Below are positions 42,307 to 49,941 of a DNA stretch of 64,000 nt, piece by piece (position 1 is the stretch's first letter; each line of letters starts with the position of its first letter). The position numbers were made by a program, and so were the translations under genes. The DNA is taken from NCBI RefSeq assembly GCF_001590865.1, contig NZ_BBUY01000009.1, positions 187,653-251,652 on the forward strand, in the 5' to 3' direction. The notes under the pieces were generated by a model, which was given only the letters and a program-made list of their open reading frames with translations, had not been told where the DNA came from and searched no databases. The DNA comes from Streptomyces sp. NBRC 110611. GTDB taxonomy: Bacteria > Actinomycetota > Actinomycetes > Streptomycetales > Streptomycetaceae.

Positions 42307-42412
42307 GGATTTCTTGGACGCCTTGCCGTGCTTGCCGGATGTCCGGGTGCGCGGCTTCGCGGCGTCTTACCGACGCACCGGAGCGGGTGCCGTCAGGCGG
42401 GACCGGGGGAAT

Positions 42413-42907
42413 TCACCGGCCGGCGGCCGGGGCCGGCTCCACCAGCTCGACCAGCAGACCGCCGGCGTCCTTGGGGTTCACGAAGTTGACCCGGGAGCCC
42501 GCGGTGCCCCGCCGCGGCGCCTCGTACAGCAGCCGTACCCCGCGCTCGCGCAGCGCGGCGCCGGCCGCCTCGATATCGGTGACGGTGTACGCGACCTGCT
42601 GGACCCCGGGGCCCGAGCGGTCCAGGAAGCGCGCGATCGTCGAGGTCGGCGCCAGGGGCGCGAGCAGCTGGACGCAACCGCCCGCCGGGTCGTCCCCGAC
42701 CGACATCATCGCCTCGCGTACGCCTTGTTCGTGGTTCTCCTCGATATGGACGCAGCGCATGCCGAACACCCGCTGGTAGTACGCGATCGCCTCGTCGAGA
42801 TCGGCCACGGCCATGCCGATGTGGTCGATGCGCAGCAGGCCGATACTCTGCACGGCTTTTCCGGTCACATCTGTTAAGGCGTCCGTCGTACCGTTCGTTG
42901 CACTCAT
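42413..42907 (-). CDS. Methylmalonyl-CoA epimerase (VOC family)
   Basis: A 164-residue VOC-fold protein with the epimerase pattern: IDHIGMAVADLDEAIAYY, then EENHEQGVREAMMSVGD, and a C-terminal NPKDAGGLLVELVE metal-site strand. It interconverts (2R)- and (2S)-methylmalonyl-CoA; the (2S) form is the PKS extender. Lying between the fatty-acid genes and the first PKS, on the same strand, it fits a supply role for methyl-branched extension and so supports methylmalonyl use by the first two AT domains. The first 20 residues are an extension before the domain; a later start at about residue 31 (Met in IGMAV) would be too short. The ribosome site at 42907 is weak. A 105-bp gap separates it from the FAAL-PKS gene. 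Confidence 0.85.
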   Translation of the reverse strand: MSATNGTTDALTDVTGKAVQSIGLLRIDHIGMAVADLDEAIAYYQRVFGMRCVHIEENHEQGVREAMMSVGDDPAGGCVQLLAPLAPTSTIARFLDRSGPGVQQVAYTVTDIEAAGAALRERGVRLLYEAPRRGTAGSRVNFVNPKDAGGLLVELVEPAPAAGR

Positions 42908-42960
42908 GGGCGGCAGGGGAGTGCGACCCGGTGGCCGTACGCCCCCTCCTCCTTTCTCGC

Positions 42961-43013
42961 AGGTCTTCTCGTAAGCCTTCTTGTCAGCCTTGTCGCAGGC
43001 CTTTTTGCAGTTA
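42961..43013. repeat. Degenerate 12-bp direct repeats between KAS II and epimerase genes
   Basis: About four imperfect 12-bp units (variants of TTCTCGTAAGCC, TTCTTGTCAGCC, TTGTCGCAGGCC) fill most of the 141-bp gap. On the minus strand they read as Lys/Ala-rich codons in frame with the epimerase, but there is no ATG, GTG or TTG to start such an extension. Function unknown. Confidence 0.5.
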
Positions 43014-43048
43014 GGTGAATTCCGGGGGCCGACCGGTTCCGTGCGCGG

Positions 43049-44269
43049 TCAGGCCGCGGCGATGGCCAACGTGGCGTTCTGGCCGCCGAATCCACAGGAA
43101 TTGCTCAGCGCGAGTTCCACCCGGGTTCCGGTACGGGCCCGGGCGACGTCGATGTCCATCCGCGGGTCCAGCCGGGACAGGTTGGCGGTGGGCGGCACCA
43201 CGCCCTGCTCCACCGCCAGGACGGAGAACGCGGCCTCCACCGCGCCCGCCGCGCCCAGCAGATGCCCCGTCACGCCCTTGGTGGAGGTGACGAGCGGGCG
43301 CCCGGTCAGCACCCGGCTCAGCGCCCGTGCCTCGACCAGGTCGTTGAGCGGGGTGGAGGTGCCGTGGGCGTTGACGTGCTGCACATCGGCGGGGTCGGCG
43401 CCCGCGTCGGCCAGGGCCGCGCGCAGCGCCTGCTCGACCCCGGCGCCCTCGGGGTGCGGGCTGGTCATGTGGTGGGCGTCCGCGGTCGCACCGTAGCCGA
43501 CGATCCGGCCCCGCACCCCGGCGCCGCGGGCCCGCGCGTCGGCGGTGCGTTCCAGCACCAGGACGCCCGCGCCCTCGCCCGCGACGAAACCGTCGCGGTC
43601 GGCGTCGAAGGGCCGGGAGGCGGCCGACGGGTCGTCCTCGCGCAGGGAGAGCGCTCCCATCTGCGCGAAACCCGCCATCACCAGGGGCGTGATCATCGCC
43701 TCGCTGCCGCCCGCCAGGACGACGTCGCACCGGTCCAGCGCGAGCAGGTCGCGTGCCGTGCCGATGGCGGTGGCACCGGACGCGCAGGCCGTCGCGACCA
43801 CCAGGTTGGGGCCGGTGGCCCCGAACTCCATGGCGGTCTGGCCGGCCAGCATGTTCGGCAGCTGCATGGGCAGCAGCAGCGGGGAGACCTTGGCGGCGCC
43901 GCGGTCCCGCAGCACGTCGTGCTGCTGCTCCACCGTGCCCGGCCCGCCGTCGGCACAGCCGAGCACCACCCCGACCCGCGCGCCGTCCCAGGACCGCGGG
44001 TCGAGCCCGGAGTCGGCGAGCGCCTCATGGGCGGCCACCAGCGCGAACTGTACGAACCTGTCCAGCCGGTAGGCCCGGCGGGCGCCGAGCAGCCCGTCCG
44101 CGTCGAAGCCGGGGACCCGGCACGCGAGCCGTACGGGGTTGCCTTCCAGGGCGGGGTCGAGGGCCGCCGTCGGCAGGCCGTCGCACGCCGCGGCCCAGCT
44201 CGGCCCGACGCCGACACCACCGGGGGTGACCAGGCCGATCCCGGTCACCGCGACATCGTTCGCGGACAT
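43049..44269 (-). CDS. Beta-ketoacyl-ACP synthase II-like (KAS II) of the cluster's fatty-acid set
   Basis: A 406-residue condensing enzyme of the FabF type: active-site Cys in VATACASGATAIG, His residues in NAHGTSTPLND and KGVTGHLLGAAGA, and the FGGQNA C-terminal loop. It elongates acyl-ACP with malonyl-ACP. Its ATG overlaps the stop of the ACP gene (TGATG), so the two are coupled. With the KAS III and ACP genes it forms a dedicated mini fatty-acid set; reductases and dehydratase are absent and would come from primary metabolism. The likely job is making or tailoring the starter acid taken by the FAAL. A chain-length-factor-like role is unlikely because the full Cys-His-His triad is kept. 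Confidence 0.9.
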   Translation of the reverse strand: MSANDVAVTGIGLVTPGGVGVGPSWAAACDGLPTAALDPALEGNPVRLACRVPGFDADGLLGARRAYRLDRFVQFALVAAHEALADSGLDPRSWDGARVGVVLGCADGGPGTVEQQHDVLRDRGAAKVSPLLLPMQLPNMLAGQTAMEFGATGPNLVVATACASGATAIGTARDLLALDRCDVVLAGGSEAMITPLVMAGFAQMGALSLREDDPSAASRPFDADRDGFVAGEGAGVLVLERTADARARGAGVRGRIVGYGATADAHHMTSPHPEGAGVEQALRAALADAGADPADVQHVNAHGTSTPLNDLVEARALSRVLTGRPLVTSTKGVTGHLLGAAGAVEAAFSVLAVEQGVVPPTANLSRLDPRMDIDVARARTGTRVELALSNSCGFGGQNATLAIAAA

Positions 44270-44508
44270 CAGGCCTTGGTGCTCCGCTCTTCCATGAGGC
44301 GGACCATGTCGCTGATGGTCGGCGTCTCCAGCAGCTCGTCGTCACCGATCTGCAGACCGCAGTTCTCCTCCAGCATCAGCGACAGCTCGACCATCGCCAG
44401 TGAGTCCAGCTCGATGTCCTCCCACGTCGCCTCGGGCGTGACCTGCTCCTCGGCCACCCGCAGCCTGGTGACCAGGATTTCCTTGAGCTGCTCGAACTGC
44501 ACGGACAC
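44269..44508 (-). CDS. Discrete acyl carrier protein
   Basis: A 79-residue acidic carrier with the phosphopantetheine site ELDSLAMVEL (Ser near 36). The start is a GTG at 44508, preceded by AGGAAAGGAAG at good spacing; the stop overlaps the KAS II start. It should carry the growing fatty chain of the cluster's own type II set. It could also be a trans carrier for the free-standing C-A protein, but its motif DSL (not GGHS) is of fatty-acid/PKS type, which makes that less likely. Confidence 0.9.
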   Translation of the reverse strand: MSVQFEQLKEILVTRLRVAEEQVTPEATWEDIELDSLAMVELSLMLEENCGLQIGDDELLETPTISDMVRLMEERSTKA

Positions 44509-44662
44509 GATGCTTCCTTTCCTCGGGTCCTCTTGGGTTCTCGGCGCCTTGCGGATCAGGGGAGTTGCGGCCCCGGGGCCGCAAGGCGTTGGCGCATGAG
44601 GGTCGTCGGGAGGGGCGCCGCCCGGGACGGCGTCCGGCGGGCGGTCCGGCCCGGAGAGCGGT

Positions 44663-45739
44663 TCACAGGGCCTTCACCTCGGGCCACACCAGCGTGGTCG
44701 CGCCCCAGGCCAGCCCCCCGCCGAACGCGGTGAGCAGCACGCGGTGACCGGCCGCCAGCTCACCCGTCGCCGCGGACTGGGCCAGGAGGAGCGGGATCGA
44801 CGCGCCGCCGGTGTTGCCCACCCGCTCGATGTTGGACAGCTGCCGCTCGGCGGGAATGCCCAGCCGCTCCGCGACGGTGGCGAGAATGCGGGCGTTGGCC
44901 TGGTGGGCGGCGAGCCGGTCCACGTCCGCCAGTTGCCATCCCGCGCGTGCGACCGCCTCCCCGGAGGCGGCGAGCATGTGCGTGACCGCGTGCCGGTAGG
45001 TGTCGCGGCCGTGCATCCGGAAGAACTCCTCGCCCGGCTCCGGCGCCCGGCCCGAGGAGCGCTGACGGGAGCCGCCCGCGGGGACCTCGATGAGGTGGCT
45101 GAGCGTGCCGTCGCTGCCGAGCACGATCGGCCCGAGAGCTCCCGGCTCGTCGGCCGTACCGGCCCGCAGGACCACCGCGCCCGCGCCGTCCGCGAAGATC
45201 ACGGCGGTGCCGCGGTCCTGCGGGTCGATGAGGGTGGTGAAGGCGTCGGCGGCGATGAGCAGCACCCGGCCGGCGGTTCCGGCGGCGATCAGGCCCGAGG
45301 CGGTGGCCAGCCCGTACAGGAAGCCCGAGCAGACGGCGGCGATGTCGTAGGCGGCCACGCCGGCCAGCCCGAGCCGGGCGGCCACGTCCGGCGCGGTGGC
45401 CGGGCACGGCTGGTCGGGGGTGGTGGTGGCGAGCACCACGGCGTCCACCCGCGGATCGCCCGCGGAGGTCAGTGCCCGCCGCCCGGCTTCCACGGCCAGG
45501 TCGGAGGTCGCGGTTCCGGGGTCGATCATGTGCCGGGTCGCGATGCCGGTCCGGGTGCGGATCCACTCATCGGAGGTGTCCAGCCGCTTCTCCAGGTCCT
45601 GGTTGGTCACCACACCGGGCGGCACGTACGACCCGATCCCCTCGATGACCGCGGCGCGTCCTCGTGGCGGGCCGGCCGCGGCATCGGGGAGGTGGTGCGC
45701 CAGGACCGGATCCGCTGCCGGGGCCGGGGGTTCAGTCAT
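44663..45739 (-). CDS. Beta-ketoacyl-ACP synthase III-like (KAS III/FabH)
   Basis: A 358-residue FabH-family condensing enzyme. The Cys nucleophile sits in DIAAVCSGFLYGL, His in AAHQANARIL and Asn in VGNTGGASIP; TRTGI and the GGGLAWGA end are also present. It primes fatty-acid synthesis from a short acyl-CoA, in actinomycetes often branched, so it may set an iso- or anteiso-starter. It is the first gene of the biosynthetic run on the minus strand and faces the long 45740-46628 regulatory region. The ATG at 45739 has AGGAAGGAG upstream, slightly far; about 30 residues precede the domain, so a GTG start further in is possible. A 154-bp gap separates it from the ACP gene. Confidence 0.88.
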   Translation of the reverse strand: MTEPPAPAADPVLAHHLPDAAAGPPRGRAAVIEGIGSYVPPGVVTNQDLEKRLDTSDEWIRTRTGIATRHMIDPGTATSDLAVEAGRRALTSAGDPRVDAVVLATTTPDQPCPATAPDVAARLGLAGVAAYDIAAVCSGFLYGLATASGLIAAGTAGRVLLIAADAFTTLIDPQDRGTAVIFADGAGAVVLRAGTADEPGALGPIVLGSDGTLSHLIEVPAGGSRQRSSGRAPEPGEEFFRMHGRDTYRHAVTHMLAASGEAVARAGWQLADVDRLAAHQANARILATVAERLGIPAERQLSNIERVGNTGGASIPLLLAQSAATGELAAGHRVLLTAFGGGLAWGATTLVWPEVKAL

Positions 45740-45886
45740 GTCGCCGGGTTCTCCTTCCTGGTGGGGGCGCCCGGGCTCGCACCGGCCGGGCACGGGGCAC
45801 GGTCCGGCGAGTGGAGGGCGGTGGGGTGCGGGCACGGCCGGAACCTCGTTCCGGCGCGCCGCGGGGCCAGCCGTCATGGCGGCTGT

Positions 45887-45914
45887 GGGGGATCAGGGAG
45901 TTGGGGAGTCGGGG
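45887..45914 (+). other. Possible G-quadruplex motif in the operon leader
   Basis: Four G-runs of 3-5 bases separated by 4-base spacers lie on the plus strand, which is the template strand for the biosynthetic operon. This meets the usual G3+N1-7 pattern, although such patterns are frequent in DNA this GC-rich. Confidence 0.3.
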
Positions 45915-46157
45915 AGCTGCGGAATCGGGGACTGCGGGATCACGGTGCGAACGTCGCGGAGCGGCGGCGACGGACCGGATACCTGAAGGAGCGCCGGTCA
46001 GCCCGGCGGGCGGACCGCTCCGACGGCGTGGCGCGGCGGCACGGGCACGGCCAGGGGGTGACGGGCACCGGTCACGGCAGGCGTCCTGCGGGCGGTGCCG
46101 CAACCGAGCGGGCCCATGGACGCCGAGGACACCAGAGGTGCCGAAGATGCCAAGAAG

Positions 46158-46188
46158 TCTGTATTCCGCCTGACGGAAACCACGTCAA
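46158..46188 (-). promoter_or_regulatory. Candidate promoter with palindromic operator for the biosynthetic operon
   Basis: On the minus strand TTGACG (46183-46188) and TACAGA (46158-46163) are spaced by 19 bp. The spacer contains the inverted repeat TTCCG-CCTGA-CGGAA (46164-46178), placed where a repressor or activator could act. Spacing is slightly long for a vegetative sigma factor. It is the best promoter-like site in the region by eye, not a proven one. Confidence 0.35.
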
Positions 46189-46456
46189 TCCCCCGTCGCC
46201 GTATCTCGTGCATGCGTTGGCGTAATTCCGCTCAACCAAACGTGTACCGCGTACTCCCACACTTGTACCTACCTCGCATACGAGCAGCAAGCTTCGCCCG
46301 TACGGCAGCCGCACACTTGCACACCGTCAACCCGGCTCCGAGCAGGGAAAACGCCAGGCACACCACACTGATCACCGCACGCTGAACACCGCACCCCGCA
46401 CACCGGACCGGCGCCCCCGCACGTACCGGACCGGCGCGCCGGCAAGGACCGAACCA

Positions 46457-46510
46457 GCGCCCCGGCAAGTGCGGCGCCCGGCAACTGCGGTGCCCGGCAG
46501 GTGCGGTGAA
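46457..46510. repeat. Short tandem repeat, three units of about 16 bp
   Basis: Three imperfect copies of a GCGCCCGGCAAGTGCG-like unit follow each other just downstream (in transcription sense) of the StrR-like gene's terminator. No function is apparent. Confidence 0.45.
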
Positions 46511-46515
46511 GCGGA

Positions 46516-46573
46516 AAGCGGCAGAAGGGTGTGGGGCGCACACGACCGCGCGCCCCACACCCTTCTGCCGCTT
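46516..46573 (-). terminator. Strong terminator hairpin after the StrR-like gene
   Basis: A perfect 24-bp inverted repeat (46516-46539 and 46550-46573) with a 10-nt loop lies 55 bp beyond the stop of the StrR-like gene. The stem is unusually long and uninterrupted. It should stop regulator transcription before the biosynthetic operon and, being symmetrical, can work in both directions. Confidence 0.75.
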
Positions 46574-46628
46574 CTCCCGTGGCTGAACCGCTCCCCGGGA
46601 AGCGCCCTGACCGCTCCCCGGGCAGGCT

Positions 46629-47624
46629 CTAACCCTCCCTCCCCCGCTGCTCCAACTCGGTGGCGAACCGCAGCCACTGCTCGGCGCACCGGCGCGCGGC
46701 CCGCACCACGTCGTACGCGCGGTGGGTGGGCACGCCTTCGGCGAGCCACCGCCACTTCTCCGGCTCCAGTGCCTGGGAGCTGAGCAGATGCAGCAGCGTC
46801 CGCCCGGAGTCGGTGAAGCGCAGCGCGGGGTCCTTGCGCATGCTCGACAGGATCCCGGAGCCGATGACGGGCGGGGGTTCGGGCGTCCCGCCCTCCTCCT
46901 TCGCCTCGTGTGTACCATTGACGTCGGCGTCCCGCCATTCGGCGGCCCGCAGTTTCGGCGGTACGGGATCTTCTCCCATCCGCAGTCTCTTGCGTACGTC
47001 CCGGGCGGTGGCCACGGCGATCCCGGCGGCCTCGGCGATCTCCCTCAGGGAGGCTTCGGGACGGCCGGCGATGAACTCACCGGCCCGTCGGCGGGCTTCG
47101 GCGGCGTTGAGAGGCCTGACCCGTCCGTCGCGTCCGGTCCGGGTGTTCAACTGACCGGCACCGACAGTTGAACGGGTGCGCAGGGCGCCGACCCCGCTCG
47201 GCGAGATGCCGGCGATCTCCGCGATCCGGCGGTCGGACCAGTGCGGGTGGGTACCGATGATGCGCGCGGCGGCCGCGGTGCGGTCGGCCTGCGAAAGCGG
47301 TCTGCCGTGCCGGGTGTTGAGTTTGACGGCCAGTACGAAGGCGTCCTCGGGGGAGCCGTCGAAGAACCTCGCCTCGATGTGCTCGTCGCCCCGCAGGAGG
47401 GCGGCGCGTACCCGGTGCAGACCATCGATCACGTGCATCGTGGGGCGGTGCACCACGATGGGCGGCAGGGGGATGTCCGTCTCGGCCAGTGCGCGGGAGT
47501 GGCGGGGGTCCTCGCCCGCCAGCCGTGGTGAGCCGAAGGACAGCAGCGATCTGACGGACACGATCTCGATGACGTACTGCTGGAGTTCTCTACTGTCCCG
47601 AAGCTCCGGGCCTAAAGCGGTCAT
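46629..47624 (-). CDS. StrR/ParB-like pathway-specific transcriptional activator
   Basis: A 331-residue protein of the StrR/NovG/Tei15 type: a ParB-like N-terminal domain with MHVIDGLHRVRAALLRGDEH, then helix-turn-helix segments (DRRIAEIAGISPSGVGALR and SLREIAEAAGIAVATARDVR). Such proteins activate antibiotic operons. The main start is taken as ATG at 47624, which gives the family length; the open frame extends further upstream but that part has no family character. Codon 4 is TTA, so translation should need the bldA tRNA. The start lies in a 38-bp tandem duplication and overlaps the stop of a 17-codon leader ORF by ATGA. Directly downstream is a strong terminator and then the biosynthetic operon, its likely target. 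Confidence 0.85.
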   Translation of the reverse strand: MTALGPELRDSRELQQYVIEIVSVRSLLSFGSPRLAGEDPRHSRALAETDIPLPPIVVHRPTMHVIDGLHRVRAALLRGDEHIEARFFDGSPEDAFVLAVKLNTRHGRPLSQADRTAAAARIIGTHPHWSDRRIAEIAGISPSGVGALRTRSTVGAGQLNTRTGRDGRVRPLNAAEARRRAGEFIAGRPEASLREIAEAAGIAVATARDVRKRLRMGEDPVPPKLRAAEWRDADVNGTHEAKEEGGTPEPPPVIGSGILSSMRKDPALRFTDSGRTLLHLLSSQALEPEKWRWLAEGVPTHRAYDVVRAARRCAEQWLRFATELEQRGREG

Positions 47625-47661
47625 TCTCCACTGTCCCGAAGCTCCGTGCCTAAACCGGTCA
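47586..47661. repeat. 38-bp tandem duplication spanning the StrR-like start
   Basis: Two adjacent 38-bp copies (47586-47623 and 47624-47661) differ at about three positions. Each carries the TTA-containing sequence for a TxLGxELRDS peptide. As 38 is not a multiple of three, the upstream copy is in another frame and reads as the leader ORF, while the downstream copy is the start of the activator. Confidence 0.85.
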
Positions 47662-47674
47662 AAAGGTCGGACAT
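47621..47674 (-). CDS. 17-codon leader ORF overlapping the StrR-like gene
   Basis: ATG at 47674 follows a strong GGGGGAG site at 5-base spacing and reads MSDLLTGLGTELRDSGE before TGA at 47621. The TGA overlaps the activator's ATG (ATGA). Its codon 8 is TTA. The peptide closely matches the activator's own N terminus (MTALGPELRDSREL), as expected from the 38-bp duplication. The activator itself has no good ribosome site, so its translation may depend on re-initiation after this leader. It may be the remains of the original gene start. Confidence 0.6.
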   Translation of the reverse strand: MSDLLTGLGTELRDSGE

Positions 47675-48022
47675 CAGTGCTCCCCCTTGGTGCGTCGAGC
47701 GATACCCATACTTCAACACACTCATTGATCACGGAGAAAGCAATTCGAACAATGAACGCGCGCGAGGGCAACGGAATTTGACATTCCGCAACGCTGTCGC
47801 GGCTCCGGGGAATGACCGTCGGCGGCGGCCGCGCAGGTTCACCGGACGTCGGCGATCGCCGACGGAACAACGGCCCGAACCAGGCCCGGAAGAGGGGGAG
47901 GCAAGCGCCAGGACGCGGTGCGGATCCCGCCGAAACACCATGTTCGAATCGGGCCACGGCCACGTCAAGACAGATCAAGTGCCGACCGGCCCGGGCCGAA
48001 AACGTACGCCCCGGATCCGGCC
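47675..48022. promoter_or_regulatory. Intergenic region upstream of the StrR-like gene
   Basis: These 348 bases lie between the StrR-like leader and the CDP-alcohol phosphatidyltransferase stop, both minus strand. They contain a perfect 18-bp palindrome (47847-47864), either an operator or the stem of a terminator for the upstream gene. They also contain two GTTCGAAT elements in opposite orientation (47743-47750 minus, 47942-47949 plus) that resemble StrR half-sites, but about 190 bp apart. The part near 47700-47760 is less GC-rich and probably holds the regulator's promoter. No gene was seen. Confidence 0.5.
47847..47864. promoter_or_regulatory. Perfect 18-bp palindrome upstream of the regulator gene
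   Basis: CGTCGGCGATCGCCGACG is its own reverse complement. There is no loop, so a protein-binding site is more likely than a terminator. It lies about 170 bp upstream of the leader ORF. Confidence 0.4.
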
Positions 48023-48754
48023 TCAGACCGCCTGACGCGGCCTGAACCGCCACAGCCACCCGATGTCCCGCCCGAACGACCACACCAGGGCGGCCAGCGC
48101 CACCGCGAGCAGCGCCGTGGCGGCCACCGGCGGCAGCACTCCCGCACTCACCACGACGAGAATGATCCCCTGCAGCGCGGCCACGGCCTTACGGGCGTAA
48201 CTCACCGGCAGCGGCACGCGCAGCCACGGCAGCAGCCGGGCCGCCCCGACGAAGGCATAGCGCATGGCGCCGATCGCCAGCACCCACGCCCCCTCGGACA
48301 CCGCCACATACCCGCTCAGCACCAGGATCAGCACGGCGTCGACCTCCATGTCGAAGCGTGCGCCCACCGCGGAGGCGGACCCGGTGCGCCGTGCCACCCG
48401 GCCGTCGACCGCGTCCATGACCAGCGCCACCGAGGCGAGCACGACCATGGACAGAACGGTGAGGGTCCGCCGGTGCGCCACGGCACTGGCCGCCAGCGCC
48501 GCGACCCCGCACACCAGCCCGGCCCGCGCCAGCGTGACGCGGTTCGCCGGCCCCAACGGCCGCGACCACGTCCGGCGCAGGGTCAGCACCAGAACCGCCC
48601 AGGTGACGGCGGCGAACGCGGAACCGACCAGCCAGCCCGCCGGTCCCAGCCCCACTCCGGCCCACAACAGCGCCAGCAGGGCGAACTGGGCCACCACCCC
48701 GATGGCCAGTTCCTGGCTGAACTCACAGGTGCTGTGCAGATCTTGTGACGCCAC
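48023..48754 (-). CDS. CDP-alcohol phosphatidyltransferase family membrane protein
   Basis: A 243-residue membrane protein with about six membrane segments and the family's active-site signature: DAVDGRVARR, then G four residues before D and D again (GARFDMEVD), the DxxDGxxAR...GxxxDxxxD pattern. Family members join a CDP-linked alcohol (diacylglycerol or similar) to a second alcohol with loss of CMP, in the membrane. GTG at 48754 preceded by GAGGAG was chosen; the longer frame to 48814 has no ribosome site. It is divergent from the dehydrogenase and the following plus-strand genes (137-bp shared region). With a glycosyltransferase and a flippase-like protein in the same locus, it suggests a lipid-linked product. 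The substrates cannot be told from sequence. Confidence 0.85.
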   Translation of the reverse strand: MASQDLHSTCEFSQELAIGVVAQFALLALLWAGVGLGPAGWLVGSAFAAVTWAVLVLTLRRTWSRPLGPANRVTLARAGLVCGVAALAASAVAHRRTLTVLSMVVLASVALVMDAVDGRVARRTGSASAVGARFDMEVDAVLILVLSGYVAVSEGAWVLAIGAMRYAFVGAARLLPWLRVPLPVSYARKAVAALQGIILVVVSAGVLPPVAATALLAVALAALVWSFGRDIGWLWRFRPRQAV

Positions 48755-48891
48755 CAGGTCTCCTCGCGGTGTGGCAAAGTGACATGTGCCCGATAGAGCG
48801 TAACCGCGCACCACCTGGCCTTTGGTGGACTATGCGCCGCCCTTTTCCGGGGACTTGACGACCCACCGCACCGCCGCCACGGAGGTCACCC

Positions 48892-49938
48892 ATGCAGCGC
48901 GCGGCACGCGCATTCTGGCTCCGGGCCCCCGGCCGGGGCGAGATCCGGCCGGTTTCGTTATCCGTTCCGGACGTCGGCGAGGTCATGGTGCGCACCCTGT
49001 ACTCCGGGGTCAGCCGCGGCACCGAGACCCTGGTCTTCCGCGGCGAGGTGCCGGAGAGCCAGCGCGAGGCCATGCGCGCGCCCTTCCAGGAAGGCGACTT
49101 CCCCGGCCCGGTCAAATACGGCTACCTCAACGTGGGCGTGGTCGAACAGGGGCCGCCGTCCCTGCTCGGCCGTACGGTCTTCTGCCTGTACCCGCACCAG
49201 ACCCGCTATGTCGTCCCCGCCGACGCGGTGACGGTCGTACCGGACTCGGTGCCTCCGGCTCGCGCCGTGCTGGCCGGCACGGTGGAGACCGCGGTCAACG
49301 CGCTCTGGGATGCCGCCCCGTCGCTCGGCGACCGGATCACGGTGGTCGGGGCCGGCATGGTCGGCTGCTGCGTCGCCGCGCTCCTCGCCCGCTACCCCGC
49401 CGCCAGGGTGCAGCTGGTCGACACCGACCCCACCCGGGCCGGGGTGGCCAGGGCCCTCGGTGCCGAGTTCGCGCTCCCCGAGGAGGCCGCCGCCGCGCGC
49501 GACCTGGTCGTCCACACCAGCGCCACCGAGGCGGGACTCGCCCGCTCGCTCGAACTCCTCGCGCCGGACGGCGAGGTGCTCGAGCTCAGCTGGTACGGCG
49601 ACCGGCGGGTCAGCCTGCCGCTGGGCGAGTCCTTCCACTCCCGCCGCCTGACCGTACGCAGCAGCCAGGTGGGCGCGGTACCCCCGGCCCACCGCTCCCG
49701 CCGCACCTTCGCCGACCGGCTCGCCCTCGCCCTGGAACTGCTCGCCGACCCGGCGTTCGACGTGCTGCTCACCGAGCGGTGTGCCTTCGAGGACCTGCCG
49801 CGGGTCATGCCCGGTCTGGCCGAAAACGGCCCCTCGGCCCTGTGCCGGCTGGTCGAGTACCGCACCGTCGAGGGCGAGGACGAGAGCGGGACCGCAGACG
49901 AAGACCGGCCGGGAACCGGCCGCCCCCTGGGAGGATGA
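48892..49938 (+). CDS. MDR-family (zinc-type alcohol dehydrogenase-like) oxidoreductase
   Basis: A 348-residue medium-chain dehydrogenase/reductase. The nucleotide-binding motif VVGAGMVGCCVAALL and a following acidic VDTD are visible around residues 145-170. The usual Cys-His catalytic zinc ligands and the four-Cys structural zinc loop are not obvious, so it may be a zinc-free member. The start at 48892 has GGAGG six bases upstream. It is the first of five plus-strand genes with overlapping or nearly touching ends. In this locus it probably oxidises or reduces a sugar or side-chain alcohol of a pyrimidine or pterin, but that is inference. Confidence 0.8.
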   Translation: MQRAARAFWLRAPGRGEIRPVSLSVPDVGEVMVRTLYSGVSRGTETLVFRGEVPESQREAMRAPFQEGDFPGPVKYGYLNVGVVEQGPPSLLGRTVFCLYPHQTRYVVPADAVTVVPDSVPPARAVLAGTVETAVNALWDAAPSLGDRITVVGAGMVGCCVAALLARYPAARVQLVDTDPTRAGVARALGAEFALPEEAAAARDLVVHTSATEAGLARSLELLAPDGEVLELSWYGDRRVSLPLGESFHSRRLTVRSSQVGAVPPAHRSRRTFADRLALALELLADPAFDVLLTERCAFEDLPRVMPGLAENGPSALCRLVEYRTVEGEDESGTADEDRPGTGRPLGG

Positions 49939-49941
49939 CCG

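Larger units (their letters stand above)
45740..46628. other. Long intergenic region upstream of the biosynthetic operon
   Basis: An 889-base stretch without a convincing gene. It holds a GC-rich leader with G-runs (45887-45914), a candidate minus-strand promoter with an operator-like palindrome (46158-46188), a less GC-rich patch (about 46150-46300), short direct repeats (46457-46510) and the terminator of the StrR-like gene (46516-46573). Small open frames of 60-90 codons on both strands lack ribosome sites and recognisable sequence and were not called. If the promoter is right, the biosynthetic transcript has a 5' leader of about 410 nt, room for extra control. Confidence 0.6.

Noticed and set aside
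46232..46938. Overlapping open frames of 90-230 codons near the terminator
   Set aside because: No ribosome sites, composition follows local repeats and the hairpin; nothing recognisable.
47625..48083. Longer version of the StrR-like protein starting at 48083
   Set aside because: The extra residues have no family character, and the 38-bp duplication with a well-placed leader ORF explains the open upstream frame.
48811..48828. CCACC/GGTGG inverted repeat between the divergent CDP-alcohol transferase and dehydrogenase genes
   Set aside because: Only five paired bases; too weak to call an operator in such GC-rich DNA.
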